64,000 nucleotides of DNA from Calocera cornea HHB12733 (lineage: Eukaryota; Basidiomycota; Dacrymycetes; Dacrymycetales; Dacrymycetaceae), in contig KV423936.1 in NCBI GenBank assembly GCA_001632435.1, forward strand, positions 161,138 through 225,137, given 5' to 3'. Positions 47,874-59,243 of this stretch are shown here, piece after piece; positions within the stretch are counted from its first letter, which is position 1, and each line of letters begins with the position of its first letter. The notes beneath the pieces are model-generated. The model was not told the DNA's origin. It made no database searches and saw only the letters and a list, made by a program, of their open reading frames with translations. A program made the position numbers and the translations under genes.

Positions 47874-48869
47874 TTAGTTGTGGCCGGTCCAGCACGATAG
47901 CCAATTCAAGCAACTGGTCCAAGAGCTGCATTCGTCTCTTTCGATTTGGTCAAGGCCGTCCGAGGTATCGATATCGGTAGCTGGTATGGGCATATAACCA
48001 GACGCACCGCGATGCACCAACCCGCTGCAGGAGGTAGATGACGATCCTTTGGATTCGACGACTATATCCAGGGGCGATGTCGGGCGTGCGGAGACCATGG
48101 AATACTTGTTGTCCGTAATGACCGGCTGATGAACCTGCTCTGGAGGTTCGTAAGGCGGCGGATGGCCATCCTCACCATGCATGTGCACGGCAGGTTCGCC
48201 GAGAGTAGCTGCCGGTGGAGACCACCCATAGCGAGGAGGCTCGCCATTCAGATATGCCAACATGGCCTGATCGCCAGTCTTCTTGGCCGTTTTCTTCAAG
48301 GCGTACACGTGAGGAGTGGTGACGACAAACTGCACGCGACGACTGCCCAAGGGATCGCTGTGCGTGCGCGCGTGAGTAGCAGTGCGGCCAGACTTCGTAT
48401 CATTGCCATTGAGGGAACATCTTCCGCAGGTCCGCTTGCCCTGAGAGCCACGGGAAGTGTCGCAGATAGAGATGTTGTCGCTCGCAGGATCTTTGACCAT
48501 GCTCGCGTCCACAGCATACACATGGCAAGAAGTCGCCCCAGTGTCGGCAACAAATCCAGTGGGTGCGCCGATGTACGAAGTTGATGCCGCGTCGAGGTCG
48601 TTCGCGCCCTCGGGAGGACCATTGCCAAGGGTCGTCCCGCTGTAAGCTGCATCTGGGGTGATGACCGCGGGGGAGTGCGTGCTTTCCATGCGAATTATCG
48701 AAGTCCTTCCAACCGCTTTCGGGGCGGCGTTCACCTCCGTGTGAAACCCCGAAATACCTGAAGGTATCATTAGTTGTGTCCTGTACATCCAAGACCAGTA
48801 TCGCGCACCTTCAGGAGCCGTTCTGTCATCCCTATCGGTCGATCCTTCGTTGTATAGCTTCGGTTTCAT
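47874..48869 (-). CDS. unrecognised protein with PPPY motif and Cys/Trp-rich tail
   Basis: About 315 residues after removal of one in-frame intron (GTGCGC..CTTCAG, near 48760-48810). No known domain was recognised. Visible features are a Ser/Thr-rich first half, a cysteine pair in RTCGRCSLNGND, a proline-rich stretch with HPPPYEPPEQ (a PPxY word that WW domains can bind), and an end with several Cys and Trp residues (SSWTSCLNWLSCWTGHN) that could be lipid-modified. No signal peptide or membrane span. The open frame is long and its intron clean, so it is probably a real, lineage-specific gene. Confidence 0.55.
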   Translation of the reverse strand: MKPKLYNEGSTDRDDRTAPEGARYWSWMYRTQLMIPSGISGFHTEVNAAPKAVGRTSIIRMESTHSPAVITPDAAYSGTTLGNGPPEGANDLDAASTSYIGAPTGFVADTGATSCHVYAVDASMVKDPASDNISICDTSRGSQGKRTCGRCSLNGNDTKSGRTATHARTHSDPLGSRRVQFVVTTPHVYALKKTAKKTGDQAMLAYLNGEPPRYGWSPPAATLGEPAVHMHGEDGHPPPYEPPEQVHQPVITDNKYSMVSARPTSPLDIVVESKGSSSTSCSGLVHRGASGYMPIPATDIDTSDGLDQIERDECSSWTSCLNWLSCWTGHN

Positions 48870-49665
48870 TGAGAGGGTGAGAATCTTCTCAATGGGTTCT
48901 TGGCAGAGATATCAGCGATGTTACATTGGTGTAGCCGCATTCAAATGCGCACCTTTGCGTGTCGTGGTGTCGGTGTATATTTATGAGTGTAGCGAGAAAC
49001 TGGGTGGGAAACAATCCTTGAGCTTGTGGTCGTGATACAGGAGGTGGTTTGAGGCGATGTGGCTCGTTGAGGACTTCCTTTTGCTGCCGCTGACTCGACG
49101 GAGCCAGTCGCCAGCATGTGTCACCCCGAGACTCCACGTGACCTAGGCGCTCATCATATTAGGGTTTTGATTAACGTAAGTTTTTGGTTCGTCATCATTA
49201 TCACAATAGCATTGCTTGTTCACGTCCAAAGAAGATATCCGGAGCAAAGAGGGTCGCAGGACAATCGAACTCAGACTACAGCTGAAATGCCATACTCAAT
49301 GGCCCGCAAAAGATTGAGAAACGACCAGCATATCAGCTACCAGCGCGAGCGAGTCCCACGATCATTTATCCAAGAAAACTACTTTATATCTTATGTTAAG
49401 TCCTCTCTGTATATACGACCAAAATAATACGACAGCGTAATCTTAGCCTCTCCGTCGCAAAGGCTCGGAAATGCGGCCGCAAATCAAGGCTGTGACTTGA
49501 TGATCATCGGGTGCGCGTGCACAGAACCCTCTGCATGCTTCCGCATCCGGTCTGCATCATTTTCCCCACCCCAACGACCACCGACATTCGACCGACCCGC
49601 TTCCACGTATACTTTCACCTACCTCAGAAATACAAAAGTTGTCTACGCTAACGATCCTTGGCGCT
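48870..49665. other. divergent intergenic region
   Basis: Lies between two divergent unrecognised genes (starts at 48869 and 49666), so it should contain both promoters. No gene, repeat or RNA was recognised. Confidence 0.45.
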
Positions 49666-51114
49666 ATGGAAGAGCCTGAAGCCGAAGCCCACTCGAATGG
49701 TACAGCTTTGGGAACGACCCGGACCTACCGTCAACTCGCCGGCGACGAGGATGGGGACTTGGATGCGACCGCTGTGCACACCATCTTGAGGACCACCCTT
49801 CCTGCTGCTGCAACACAGACGATGGCTGAGCTGGATGCGGCTACTTTGCCATTGCTTGCTCCTGGTTCTGGGGATGTGCAGGGGGGGAGCGTCTCCACCA
49901 CGCTCGCACCCTCCTCCGAGCTCATCGTCATCACGGAACAACCCCGTCTTACACCTATACTGGAGGTTCCCGTCGCTCCCAATCTAGTGAACAAGAGGCG
50001 GCCTTTGTTTGAGCCGCGCCGTACGCGCTCGCTGCCGGTCTTTCTTCGCGATCAAGTGCCGCTGCAGGCAACGGCGCAGCTCGTCGACTTCCCTCTCCTG
50101 CCTCCACCCGTTGCCGTCCCTCTCATCAACTCACCGGTCCCGATGATACAGTCACTTTCCACCGTCCCTATCATAGAACCACCCGCCGCCATTTCCACGA
50201 ACAACACGTGCACCGAACAGCCCCAACGCGCTAATGAGGATCTACTACTGACTGATGAAGACGTCGAAGGCAATACTGTGCTCGCTCACTCCTATCCACC
50301 GCCGCCATATCGTCGCGGCAGTCCTCACCCCATCATCCAGCCTCTTCGCCGGCAAGAGCTCTTTCTATACGATATCGATAACCCCATGTTCTGGAGACCC
50401 GTGGCGGAGGCCTTCTTGAAGGGAGAGGAGTTTGATAGCTGGCTTCTGGCGGCCTTGAGATTGGCGTTTGACGAGCGGCGCGTCGGTGTGAGTGCCTCTC
50501 CTTTCCGTTCTTCGTTCAAGGATCGTGGTCCTCGCTCGCTTCAGCATGTACTGACTGTTGACAGATGATTGACGATGATGAAGAGCCGGATGTCCACCTA
50601 ATGCCGACCATCGGGGTATTCGGCCCTCCATTGGCAGATACAGTCCCTGAATCCGAGCGACGTCACGAGGAAGAAGTTCGCCAGGCCTGTGTCCGTCTGC
50701 GTGATGGCTGTTGGCGCTATTTGCAGGATGCACGTCGTGAAGAACGTGATGGAGAAGAAGGAAACGCGCTGTGCACTAAGCTCTACTGGGACTTGCGGTT
50801 CTGGCGCGCCAGCAACTTGGGATGGCGTTCAGGCCGACTTGCTCAGGATGTCAATGCTCACATGCGTTGGGATTGGACGCGCGGTCGCGTTCTTTTGCGT
50901 GCATACAACAACATCAAAGCCTTCCACCGCTTCGTCAAGAGGCACAAATGGATATTCCGTGGGATTGTCTGTGAGTACTTCTCTTGCTCTCGTGGATGGC
51001 TCCCGGTTGATTTGATGCACAGTCTCTGCTATCATACTTGTCTACGTGTATCATGCAACTATCGGCGAATGGTTTCACGATCTCCTAAAAGCTGCAATCG
51101 GCAAAGATGGCTGA
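49666..51114 (+). CDS. unrecognised protein with PPPY motif and C-terminal membrane segment
   Basis: About 445 residues in three exons: roughly 49666-50487, 50565-50970 and 51020-51114. It starts MEEPEAEAHSNGTALG. The first half is Pro/Thr/Leu-rich and probably disordered, with SYPPPPYRRGSPHP (PPxY word). The second half looks folded and charged (DNPMFWRPVAEAFLKGEEF, ERRHEEEVRQACVRLRDG, KLYWDLRFWRASNLGW). The last exon encodes a hydrophobic stretch (SAIILVYVYHATIGEWF) before the stop, perhaps a tail anchor. No family was recognised. The neighbouring divergent gene also carries a PPPY motif. Confidence 0.6.
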
Positions 51115-51554
51115 TAAGCCCTAAAGGTCCCTGTATCTGGCACACCCGTTGCCTTTCTCTTTCGTGTAGCCTTACACCAGACCTGTCGTTACTTCCCTAG
51201 GATGTTCTACTCCTACTAGGTGCGATAATGAAGCCTCATTGCAGCATTGACGATACATCGCGAGCAACCGCGGTCCCATAGGCTTTCCTCAAAAAAGACC
51301 CCGTTTAGGCCTTAGTCTGTCCGTCAGACTAGGACGTCTCTTCGCAATACCACACCGACGATCCTTCGACCATCGCCAGATGCCCCATAACCATTCTCAT
51401 ACCATCACGACGCGATGAAAGTGCTTCATTGCGACTCGCCGACCCTTACAAGTATCCAAAACACAGACAGCAAGGAAATTATTTCTGCTACCCCTCACAC
51501 TGCCATTATACTCAATCTATCGCCTCCGCTGTTCTCCATCCTGTCATCCGTTCC

Positions 51555-52699
51555 TCAGTCATATCGCATCTCCAGCTGCATATAAATAACCCGTCCCTCC
51601 TTGGCCACTTCGAGGCACTGCGCGTACTCCGTTTCGATAATGTGGTCCCAGAATGTACCGCTTAGTCTCCTTTCCATGGCGATGGCCCTTCCCCGCTCTT
51701 TCTCTCTCTTCATGCGCTGTCCCTGGGCCATTTTCTTGACCTGGGAGGGTCGGTTTTTCCTGAGATCATTTGGTCTATCAGACTGCATGACAAACTGCAG
51801 GCGTCCCATCACTCACGCCCATGATGCCGGTGTTGCCCCTATCAGCCACCCACCAGCCTCTTGCCCGAGACCAGAGAAGATCGGCCGCATTAGTCCTCAT
51901 CATCCTGTGAACGTTTCTCTACAAGGCGTCACTGTCAGCCATGTCCCATGTGGCTCAAGCATGCAAGGAGACTCACCGTTGTCGCAGAAACCCCAACCTC
52001 GTCAGTTGACATGGAACTGGAACATCCAATCTCTCCTTTTCCCCCATCGTTCCCGCACCATCCTTCGTCCAGTTCCGCGTCGTTGATTGCATAGACCTCC
52101 TCCATAACTGAGAACGACAGCAGCTTATCTATCATCAGTCTCGCCCATCACCGATTTGAGGGGTTCGCTCACCACGGCCGCTCTCGCAGTTGCATAAACG
52201 TGTAGATGAACCACATTACCCGTGCTGAAAATACCCGCGTAGACATCCTCCCCATGGACGTTGATATCTATAACGCCCACGTCTTGATCGGGCCCTTTAT
52301 CAGGCTGTGGTGCGGCAAAGGAGACAGTCTGTATATCATCAGGTTCCGCAAGGGAAAGACGCATTCGTCACTCCACACACCATTAGGCCAGAGTCCGGCA
52401 TTGTCAGCCGCAATGACACATATGTCTCTGCCTCGATCATACCGAGAAACTTGCTATCTCCCTCAATGTTGCGAGTACAGAGTTTCATAATTGCAGAGTG
52501 CTCCACCGACGCGGGAGTGGGTCGAGCGACAGCTGACTACAGCTTACCTAAGAAGAGCGGACTGTAACCGCCACCAGTCATCAAGACATTGCCCGTCTGC
52601 GGCCGAGCAATAGGCATCGCGCCATGTTCCTGCGATTGGTACCTCATCTTCCACAAGCGCTCTGACCCAAACGAGTACCGTGACTACCGTCGATCGCAT
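51555..52699 (-). CDS. hypothetical protein, uncertain gene model
   Basis: A set of minus-strand open segments with plausible splice sites. They include SKFLGMIEAETYVSLRLTMP, FAAPQPDKGPDQDVGVIDIN, VHGEDVYAGIFSTGNVVHLH and, at the end, PSQVKKMAQGQRMKREKERG. These read like coding sequence, but a fully in-frame set of exons could not be built: one junction near 52130 needs a non-consensus site and another intron would be only about 34 nt. It may be a real lineage-specific gene with unusual introns, or a decaying one. The start could be 52488 or 52699. Confidence 0.35.
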
Positions 52700-52746
52700 G
52701 CATAGCCATATGTCTGATTCTATCTACAAGACATACACTTGATGTG

Positions 52747-54102
52747 TTACTCTGCATTCGCCATAGCCTGGTCAACAAGTGCAAACCCGGGCAACCCGAC
52801 TCGAGTTCCATCATCATACACTCTGTGCGACGTCGCGAGATTCCCTTCATCATGTATCGGAGCCATATGGACCGCCTTCATAGCCTCCCAGGCACGAAAC
52901 ACTAGCGGAGTCTTGCCTCTGACGAGATCTTTTCGACGACTGTACACTTCATCGATGCTGAGGCGGGTTGGTGAGGCAAGAATGGCTTGCGTGTACACAA
53001 CACTGGTGAGGACTGCCCCTGGCGCTACGATCAATCTGCTCCGAAGGGAATCGTCAGAAAACTTCATCAGCATCGCTGGAGCGAGCTGCTGCATCAGCCA
53101 GTCGTCCAGCGCCGCTTTTTCCTCCTCGAACAGTCCTTTCACTTCGCGTGGTTCCACGAACTCGAATGTCAGGCGTTCTGCCCGACGGGTTGTGGCATGC
53201 GCGGCGTACTCCGTCCATTCATCCATGACGACGCTCCCAACTTCGCCCGCCAGCATGGACACTATCATAGCGAGGTTGCTCATGACATGCTCCATGGCAC
53301 TCGTCGCTTTGACATGGGGAGTAGGTGGCGGAAACTCGAATTTTCGGGGCCACGACAACTTCGCCAGCTGCAACACCATGTATCAATCGTTGCCTCTGGC
53401 CTTGGGACTACCACGTACCTTGGCCTTGTTCCTCACCATCAAGTTCTCTGCCGCCCTGCATGCGTTTATTGTGGTGGCAAACATGCCGGCGGTCGGAACC
53501 TCATTCCGCGGCCAGCGAATGAATGATAACCATTCCATGGTTACTGCTGCCTGCTTTCTATCGACGCTCACGACACGGGCTGGGGCTAATGTTTTGCCAG
53601 TCTCAGACGGGAGTATCAAGATACTGTCAACCGCCGGTCTGTGATCGCGTAAACTGCCACGATCGGACCGGACCGAAGATGAGACTTACGAATATGGCTC
53701 ATAGTCCGTGTCGCTTCTGTTGTCGGTCGATTGGCTCGGCTCCTGTCTCTCCATTGTCTGTTCCGGAGCTGGAACCATAGGGTTAGCTGTCGGCGGGGGT
53801 TCGACCAGGGCTTGGACCTCCGTTCCGGTACTGGTTTCCATCCTATTGTCATCCGCGGGGAGCCGAATCGACGGTTCATGAATGGCAGCATCGTTGACCG
53901 CGCCATCCTCCTGCTCTGCGCCTCGAACCACGTTCCGCACCACAAGTTCCGCTGCATTGCTTGATAAGGATGCAACCGCTTTCTGCGGGCTGTCAAAGCC
54001 ATGTTTCTTGCCTGTGGTCCTCCTCGGGCTACCCGGACTCTTGTCGTCCCTGGATGCTCGACACGACACCGTCTTCTTTGGCGTTTTTCGTGGTGAACCC
54101 AC
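52747..54102 (-). CDS. hypothetical protein with basic N-terminus, 5' end uncertain
   Basis: About 420 residues in three exons; the last runs to the stop at 52747. The N-terminal part is Lys/Arg/Ser-rich (SPRKTPKKTVSCRASRDDKS) and may be nuclear. The middle exon reads ILILPSETGKTLAPARVVSV then AAVTMEWLSFIRWPRNEVP, a compact beta-rich looking module. The last exon is mostly helical (EEEKAALDDWLMQQLAPAML, RLSIDEVYSRRKDLVRGK). No family was recognised. No in-frame ATG precedes the basic region, so a small 5' exon is probably missing from this model; the first codon given is only the limit of the open frame. Confidence 0.45.
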
Positions 54103-54201
54103 CCCGGTTGCCGGACGGTCTACTGACCATGCCGTGCGAAACGACTTCGAGGCGAAGGGGCTACATCTATCATCTGAACGTCAGTGCTCCGAATCTCGAG
54201 T

Positions 54202-56566
54202 TCACCCAGAGGGGGTCACGAACGGGTTAGCATGGCCTGCGACTAAACCCAGACCACGGCATATCTGCCGGCAACGATGCTGCTCTTCGAACCTCTTGAT
54301 TCCTGGCAACCCCATGTCTCCGAAACCGCTGTTTCCGTCGACTCTGAATGCCATTGAGATTTAGATGTGGTAAGCACTACACGCTGAAGCACATGGCCAC
54401 TTACGTCTGCGTTTGCAGATCAAACAAGACTAGTGGAGTCACCTCCCCAAGGGAACCAGGCTTTCTTGCCTTGAACATACCTAATACTCTTCTTCAGCTT
54501 CCTTGGTGCACGTCTAAATAGCGTTGCTTGCCGTTTATATCCACGATGACCAGCTCACCTTGGGTATATGCCAACGCAAAATGAGCGAACGCGTCGCATG
54601 TGGCCCCTGGCACTTCGTGAGGTGGATGATTGCCAGCGTCGTCGGTGCCAGAAAACTTCATGACATTGCCCGGCAGAAACGGCTCGACCAAGTAGGCCCA
54701 TCCTTCTTGTTGCCCGCTTGTCGCCACAAGTAGGCTTGCTTTCGCAATTTCGAGGGCTAGCACAATAACTCAATCTCCTTTCATTGTTTATGGTGGCATT
54801 GGGCTTACGATATACTCTGAGATGTGCCACCCGCGTCGCTGTGTCAAACGCGGCCAATATGTCGTCCGCAATTGCCTGGCGAGTCATCTCGTCTTCCAGG
54901 TGCCTGCGATTACTCTCTTTGGTCGGTGGCATTCCGTTGGTATCCGCAAAGATCCTCTTAGCTGCGCACAGCTCCGTCGTAACCCCGTCAGGGAGGGTAC
55001 GCCACAACTAAATCTTCTGAGCACATAGTTGATCGCTATACCACAGAAGTTCAGCGTACCTTGAATGCGCTTTTCGTTGTCCCGTGGGAGAATGGAACTA
55101 ATCCCAACGTCACAGCTACAACCCGTCCTGTGCACCAGATATTAGGCGATGCACTCTCGTCTCCCATGATAGTACATAGAAGCTCTTCCATCTCCAATTT
55201 TTCGGTTTGGAGACCCCTGGCATACGAGCGGCTGATGTAGCGTGCCCCGGCGGTGGCTAAAACAGGTACCGGGGCACGGTGTTGACGTTCCGGCTGGACG
55301 TCTAGGTCGGGTCCGCTCCGTTTCTTGGGAACTAGCATAGACCATTCTTCTGGATCGCGGTGCGGTGCTGCGGAGCGATAGCTCGTTGCGGACGTGAAGC
55401 TCGGTCCAGTTTCATAGGGCCGTACTGAGTGTGTCTTGGAGCTGGCTGACAGGAAGCTTGCTTCACCAGACGACGCCCACTCCTGAAAAGAAGAAACTGA
55501 ATGCAAACGTACAATCAGGACGTGATACAAGGAGACACACCTCGTCGCTCGAGTTTTTAGGGTCGCTCAGCCAGACAGCTACCTTCATCGGTAGCATTCG
55601 CTTGCTAAGGTCATTGAGGGAGATGTGTATATCGTTCTGTAAACCGGTGTGATAGTCTACAAGTCGCTGTAGATCGCTTGAAGTACTGTCCGGCAGAAAT
55701 TCTGATTTGCTGCGGGCCCAGAGGAATGTAGCCTGGGACCTGAAATCATCTCAGTCTATGTCTCACAATGTGTTACGGACGTACTTGTACACACGACGCC
55801 TATAAAGCGGATGCTTGAAAGCCTGGCCATCAATGGCCGATATAATCACGTCTTCAATGTTAGCCCACCGCTCTGTGGCCAAGTAGCGTGCGGCAATACA
55901 TGCAAAGTGGGCGTTGGCCCTTTTCGGCTCGATCAAGATTTCGATCACCTGCATACTTTCAACTTCAAGTTGGTGGTCACGTCAGATTTGCGCCCTCTTA
56001 CATTGACGACAAAGCTTTTCTCAGGCTCCAGTTCTATCAAGGCCGCTTTCTTTCGCGAACTCAGCGTACTGGGAACCTTAAGACGGGCTGGGGGCGGTAC
56101 ACTCTTCCCACTTCTCTCCGAAGCTGCCAATTGGGTTGCCGTCATCCGACCCATGATCTGCTCAGTCACCCGGGATACCTTCAACAGTGTGAGTGGATAT
56201 GAGTCAGACCATATCAGATTCAATCTCATACCTGTCCTGCATTTAAGACTGACAAAGCTGTAGCATGGCGCGGATTTGGTGGATTAGCCATCTGAGCAGA
56301 GATCGCCGTATTGACTGCGTCTGGTGCTGGGAGGTTTAGCAATGGCTTGAAGGGTTGAAGGAGTACGCACAAGTCTCCCCGAAGCGATGTTCACACCTAC
56401 CACAGAACGAGTTTGAGGCCATATAAGCGGCTGTCCGCCCACACCCGTTGCATTGAGCTCCACTGCCAGGTGTGCTTCGCGCTGTCATGTCGATACATTT
56501 GGCGCAAATACCGGCTTCGCTCGCCATCAAGGGAAATTCCTTCAGGCACATTGGACATTCGGGCAT
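54202..56566 (-). CDS. alpha-type protein kinase with N-terminal CxxC zinc-binding module
   Basis: Multi-exon. It starts at 56566 with MPECPMCLKEFP and carries four CxxC pairs in its first 60 residues (CPMC, CAKC, CNGC, CGRC), as in many Agaricomycete alpha-kinases. A linker with PEEWSMLVPKKRS precedes the kinase: GLVPFSHGTTKSAFKV, ELCAAKRIFADTN (candidate catalytic Lys in AAKR), LVEPFLPGNVMKFSG and CDAFAHFALAYTQGELVIVD. After that comes DING where most members have D-x-Q-G. The C-terminal zinc-site pattern is complete: GNSGFGDMGLPGIKRFEEQH then RCRQICRGLGL. Alpha-kinases resemble MHCK/eEF2 kinase. Splicing out 54455-54496 or so (ending GTTCAAG) restores the frame over the catalytic end. The Gln-to-Asn change may lower activity. 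Confidence 0.75.
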
Positions 56567-57012
56567 TGTGCTGCTGTGGTCGCTTGGAAGGACAGGACAG
56601 ATATATCGGAGCAGAGTGCGGTACTTGCAGAAGGGCGGTTGGATGCGGTCCGCCATCAGCAGAGTCGTTATTTATACAGTTCTCATCTATCTCCAATTTT
56701 GCCACGGCTTGTCATTGGACGTACAAAGATCACCCGAGTGTTCGGTGTGCTGGCAGGGTGGGGTGCTCTAGGGGTGTTGAACTTTTCCTGACTTGTAGAA
56801 CCACGTAAGACCTGTAACGGGGTCACTGTCCGGCAGACACATCGCACACACCCGGCAAACTTCTGGTTGCATATACACATTAACGCTTCCAAGTGCTCAG
56901 CTACGTAGTCAACCTGATGATGGGGGTCTTCCTTGGACCCATCGTGGAACAAGCTGATAGGTCTCGCGGAACGCCGGATCATGTAGTCAGTCGATGCTTG
57001 TATGACACAGTC

Positions 57013-57840
57013 AATACAATACAAACCGAAAGAAGCACGGTATAGACCCTCGCAATTGAATCGCCATGCTGATCAGGTTCGCCGCTCCGGGAATATCATG
57101 TCGGCTCTTTCTCGAACAGCAGAGCCAAAGTACAGATGCCGTGTGCTGGTCCGTATCGACAGGGCCCGATCGTAGCGTTTGATCGCTGTCTGCGGAAACA
57201 CATCGTGGCAAACACTGTGGGTCTGGCACAGTACTAGTAAATAGAATACAGAACAAAAGAAGCACGGGATGGATCCTCGCAGTTGAATTGATCAGCTGAT
57301 CCTCATCGCCGTTGCGGGAAGTTCCCTCATTTCGCTCATCTTCTTGGAGAGCAGAAGCAGAGTATGCCGTGTGATGGTGGGCACTTAATCAAATGGGAAC
57401 AGAGGTTGTGGCGGTCAACCGCGGTCTGAGAAAATTCGTCGTCGAGATAGCTGGAAGCGTCTTGCCGCAGGACGTTTGCGGTATCTACTCGATGTGGGTC
57501 TGGCAGAGTCAATACATTACAGACCCAAAGAAGCACGGGATGGACCCTAGCAATTGAATTGATCATGACCAAGCCTTCGCCGTTTGCGGAAATTTTCCAC
57601 ATTCCGCTCATCTTCTGGGAGGGCAGAAGCAGAGTATGCCGTGTGATGGTCGGTACTTCATCAAAGGGGAACTGAGGATGCTTGTCCAACCGCTGTCTGA
57701 GAAGACTGATCGTCGAAAAAGCAGAAAGCATCTTACGGCAGCACGTTTGCGGTATTTATTGGATTCGGGTCTGACACGGTCAATACGGTACAGACCCAAA
57801 GAAGCACGTCATTCGACCCTGGCAACTGAATGGACGTGTT
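57013..57840. repeat. diverged tandem repeat, unit about 230-270 bp, three copies and a partial fourth
   Basis: Unit starts fall at 57013, 57245, 57511 and 57782, each beginning AATAC..ACA followed by AAAGAAGCACG. Units two and three also share GCAGAAGCAGAGTATGCCGT and GTTTGCGGTAT. The copies are clearly related but differ by many substitutions and small indels, so the array is old. It fills the space between the alpha-kinase and the RNase III-like gene. No long conserved reading frame spans the units. Confidence 0.75.
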
Positions 57841-58301
57841 CATCACTTCACACGGCGGAATTGTCTGTCATCATTCCGGCTTGGCTCAAAGGCGAAGTTC
57901 GTGGTATATGATGATCCATCCATCCATTCTTCCCATCATAATGATCCCGGAGCAACCAGGAACACAAGATCTTCTTCATCTCATCTGCGTGGCGAGCTTT
58001 CCACTTCTGCACGGATTCTATCCAGCTCTTCCTCCATCACTTCCCTCCGACAAGGCTCTGCCACCTATACAATGTTCATGGGCATCGCCGTCTCCTGCCT
58101 TCGGAAGATGACTGGTTTCCTGATTGATGCGGTGACTACTGTCACATGTCTGTGTACTTCTATATGATTGTCCCAGTCTACCATGTTGCCATGATAAGCG
58201 TTCAGACCCCTCTTGTCTTGCTCGGACGAGGAGGTCCGCCACCCTTTAGTTTCCGCCTTGCCCGCTTTCCCACCTGATCGCCCACCCACCACTGCGCTGA
58301 G

Positions 58302-59243
58302 ATGTTCTCCTCCGCCCTATCTCTCCAGCCCTCCTTGGAACTTTTTGTCTATACACCCGGCGCACCTGCTTCCATCATTTTCACAATCCAGAGAAGTGTC
58401 AGTCATCATTGGCTTCGGAGCTACGGTCGACAGCTAGTAGATGCTGCCATGACTACGGTCCTGTCAGCTCTGTTTCAATCAGCTACAGGGAAGATCGAGG
58501 TATGTTCCTCTCCGAGCCCAGTTGTCGGCCTTACCAGGGTCAGTACAGTACATGTCACACCGCTGGTATAGTGCGGGTGCCGTGGCCGACCTTGCAGAAG
58601 CATACGATCTCCAACTCTGTATCAATTGCCCCCGAGCGCGCCTGGAAACACCCGCTCAGCGCGATGCTGTGTATGAGGCCGTGTTCTACGCCCTCGTGGG
58701 TGCAACGTCTCTTGAGCACGGAGTGCCGGCCATGTGGAACGAGCTAGTCGAGCTTCTGAAAGAATGGTTCCGACGTCTACACGAGCGCCCCTTCAAGACA
58801 ATGCCGAGCTTTCCCGCTTTCGGATCCGATCTCATCACAGGAATGGTCCTCGTCATCAGCGACGGAAACGATCGGTGGCGAAGAGTCAGCAGTGAGCACC
58901 ATACATGTCTCGCCCAGTTCCGCGAATACGCCGATCAAATGAACCTGATGGTGACTTGGAGAGAGTCTTCACTTGCCGGATACTGGGTCCTATACCTTCT
59001 ATGTAAGTGTCTATCCATCCTAGTCAGTTATTTTCTCAGACGGCGAACACAGTGGAAGGCGATGAAGTAGCTGCCGCGATCGGCCGTTCGAAACAGACGG
59101 CGAAGCACGCTGCTGCACGTGCTGCACTGGGAGATGTCGACTGGGCGTTAGCTATCTCGCGTAGTCTTCACCGTTTTACGACGGCTCAGGACGCTACGGC
59201 GGATCAGAGGCCAGATGAGGAGAGGATGTGGCCGCGCGATTAG
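58302..59243 (+). CDS. RNase III-like protein with C-terminal dsRNA-binding domain, catalytic signature apparently lost
   Basis: 280 residues from exons 58302-58499, 58549-59002 and 59053-59243. The C-terminal part matches a dsRNA-binding domain: FREYADQMNLMVTWRESSLA, then LLLEGDEVAAAIGRSKQTAK and HAAARAALGD. The N-terminal 170 residues follow the helical plan of an RNase III domain: LELFVYTPGA, WLRSYGRQLVDAAMTTVLSA (where active enzymes have the E-LEFLGDAVL signature), YSAGAVADLAEAYDLQL and RDAVYEAVFYALVGATSLEH. The acidic catalytic residues of the signature are replaced by Arg/Ser/Tyr/Gln, so the protein probably binds but does not cut dsRNA. The start is the first ATG before the RNase III-like part; an upstream exon is possible. 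Confidence 0.6.

Noticed and set aside
56683..57024. A Cys-containing minus-strand frame just upstream of the alpha-kinase
   Set aside because: It has CxxC-like words but no plausible start or link to the kinase model, and it overlaps the start of the tandem array.
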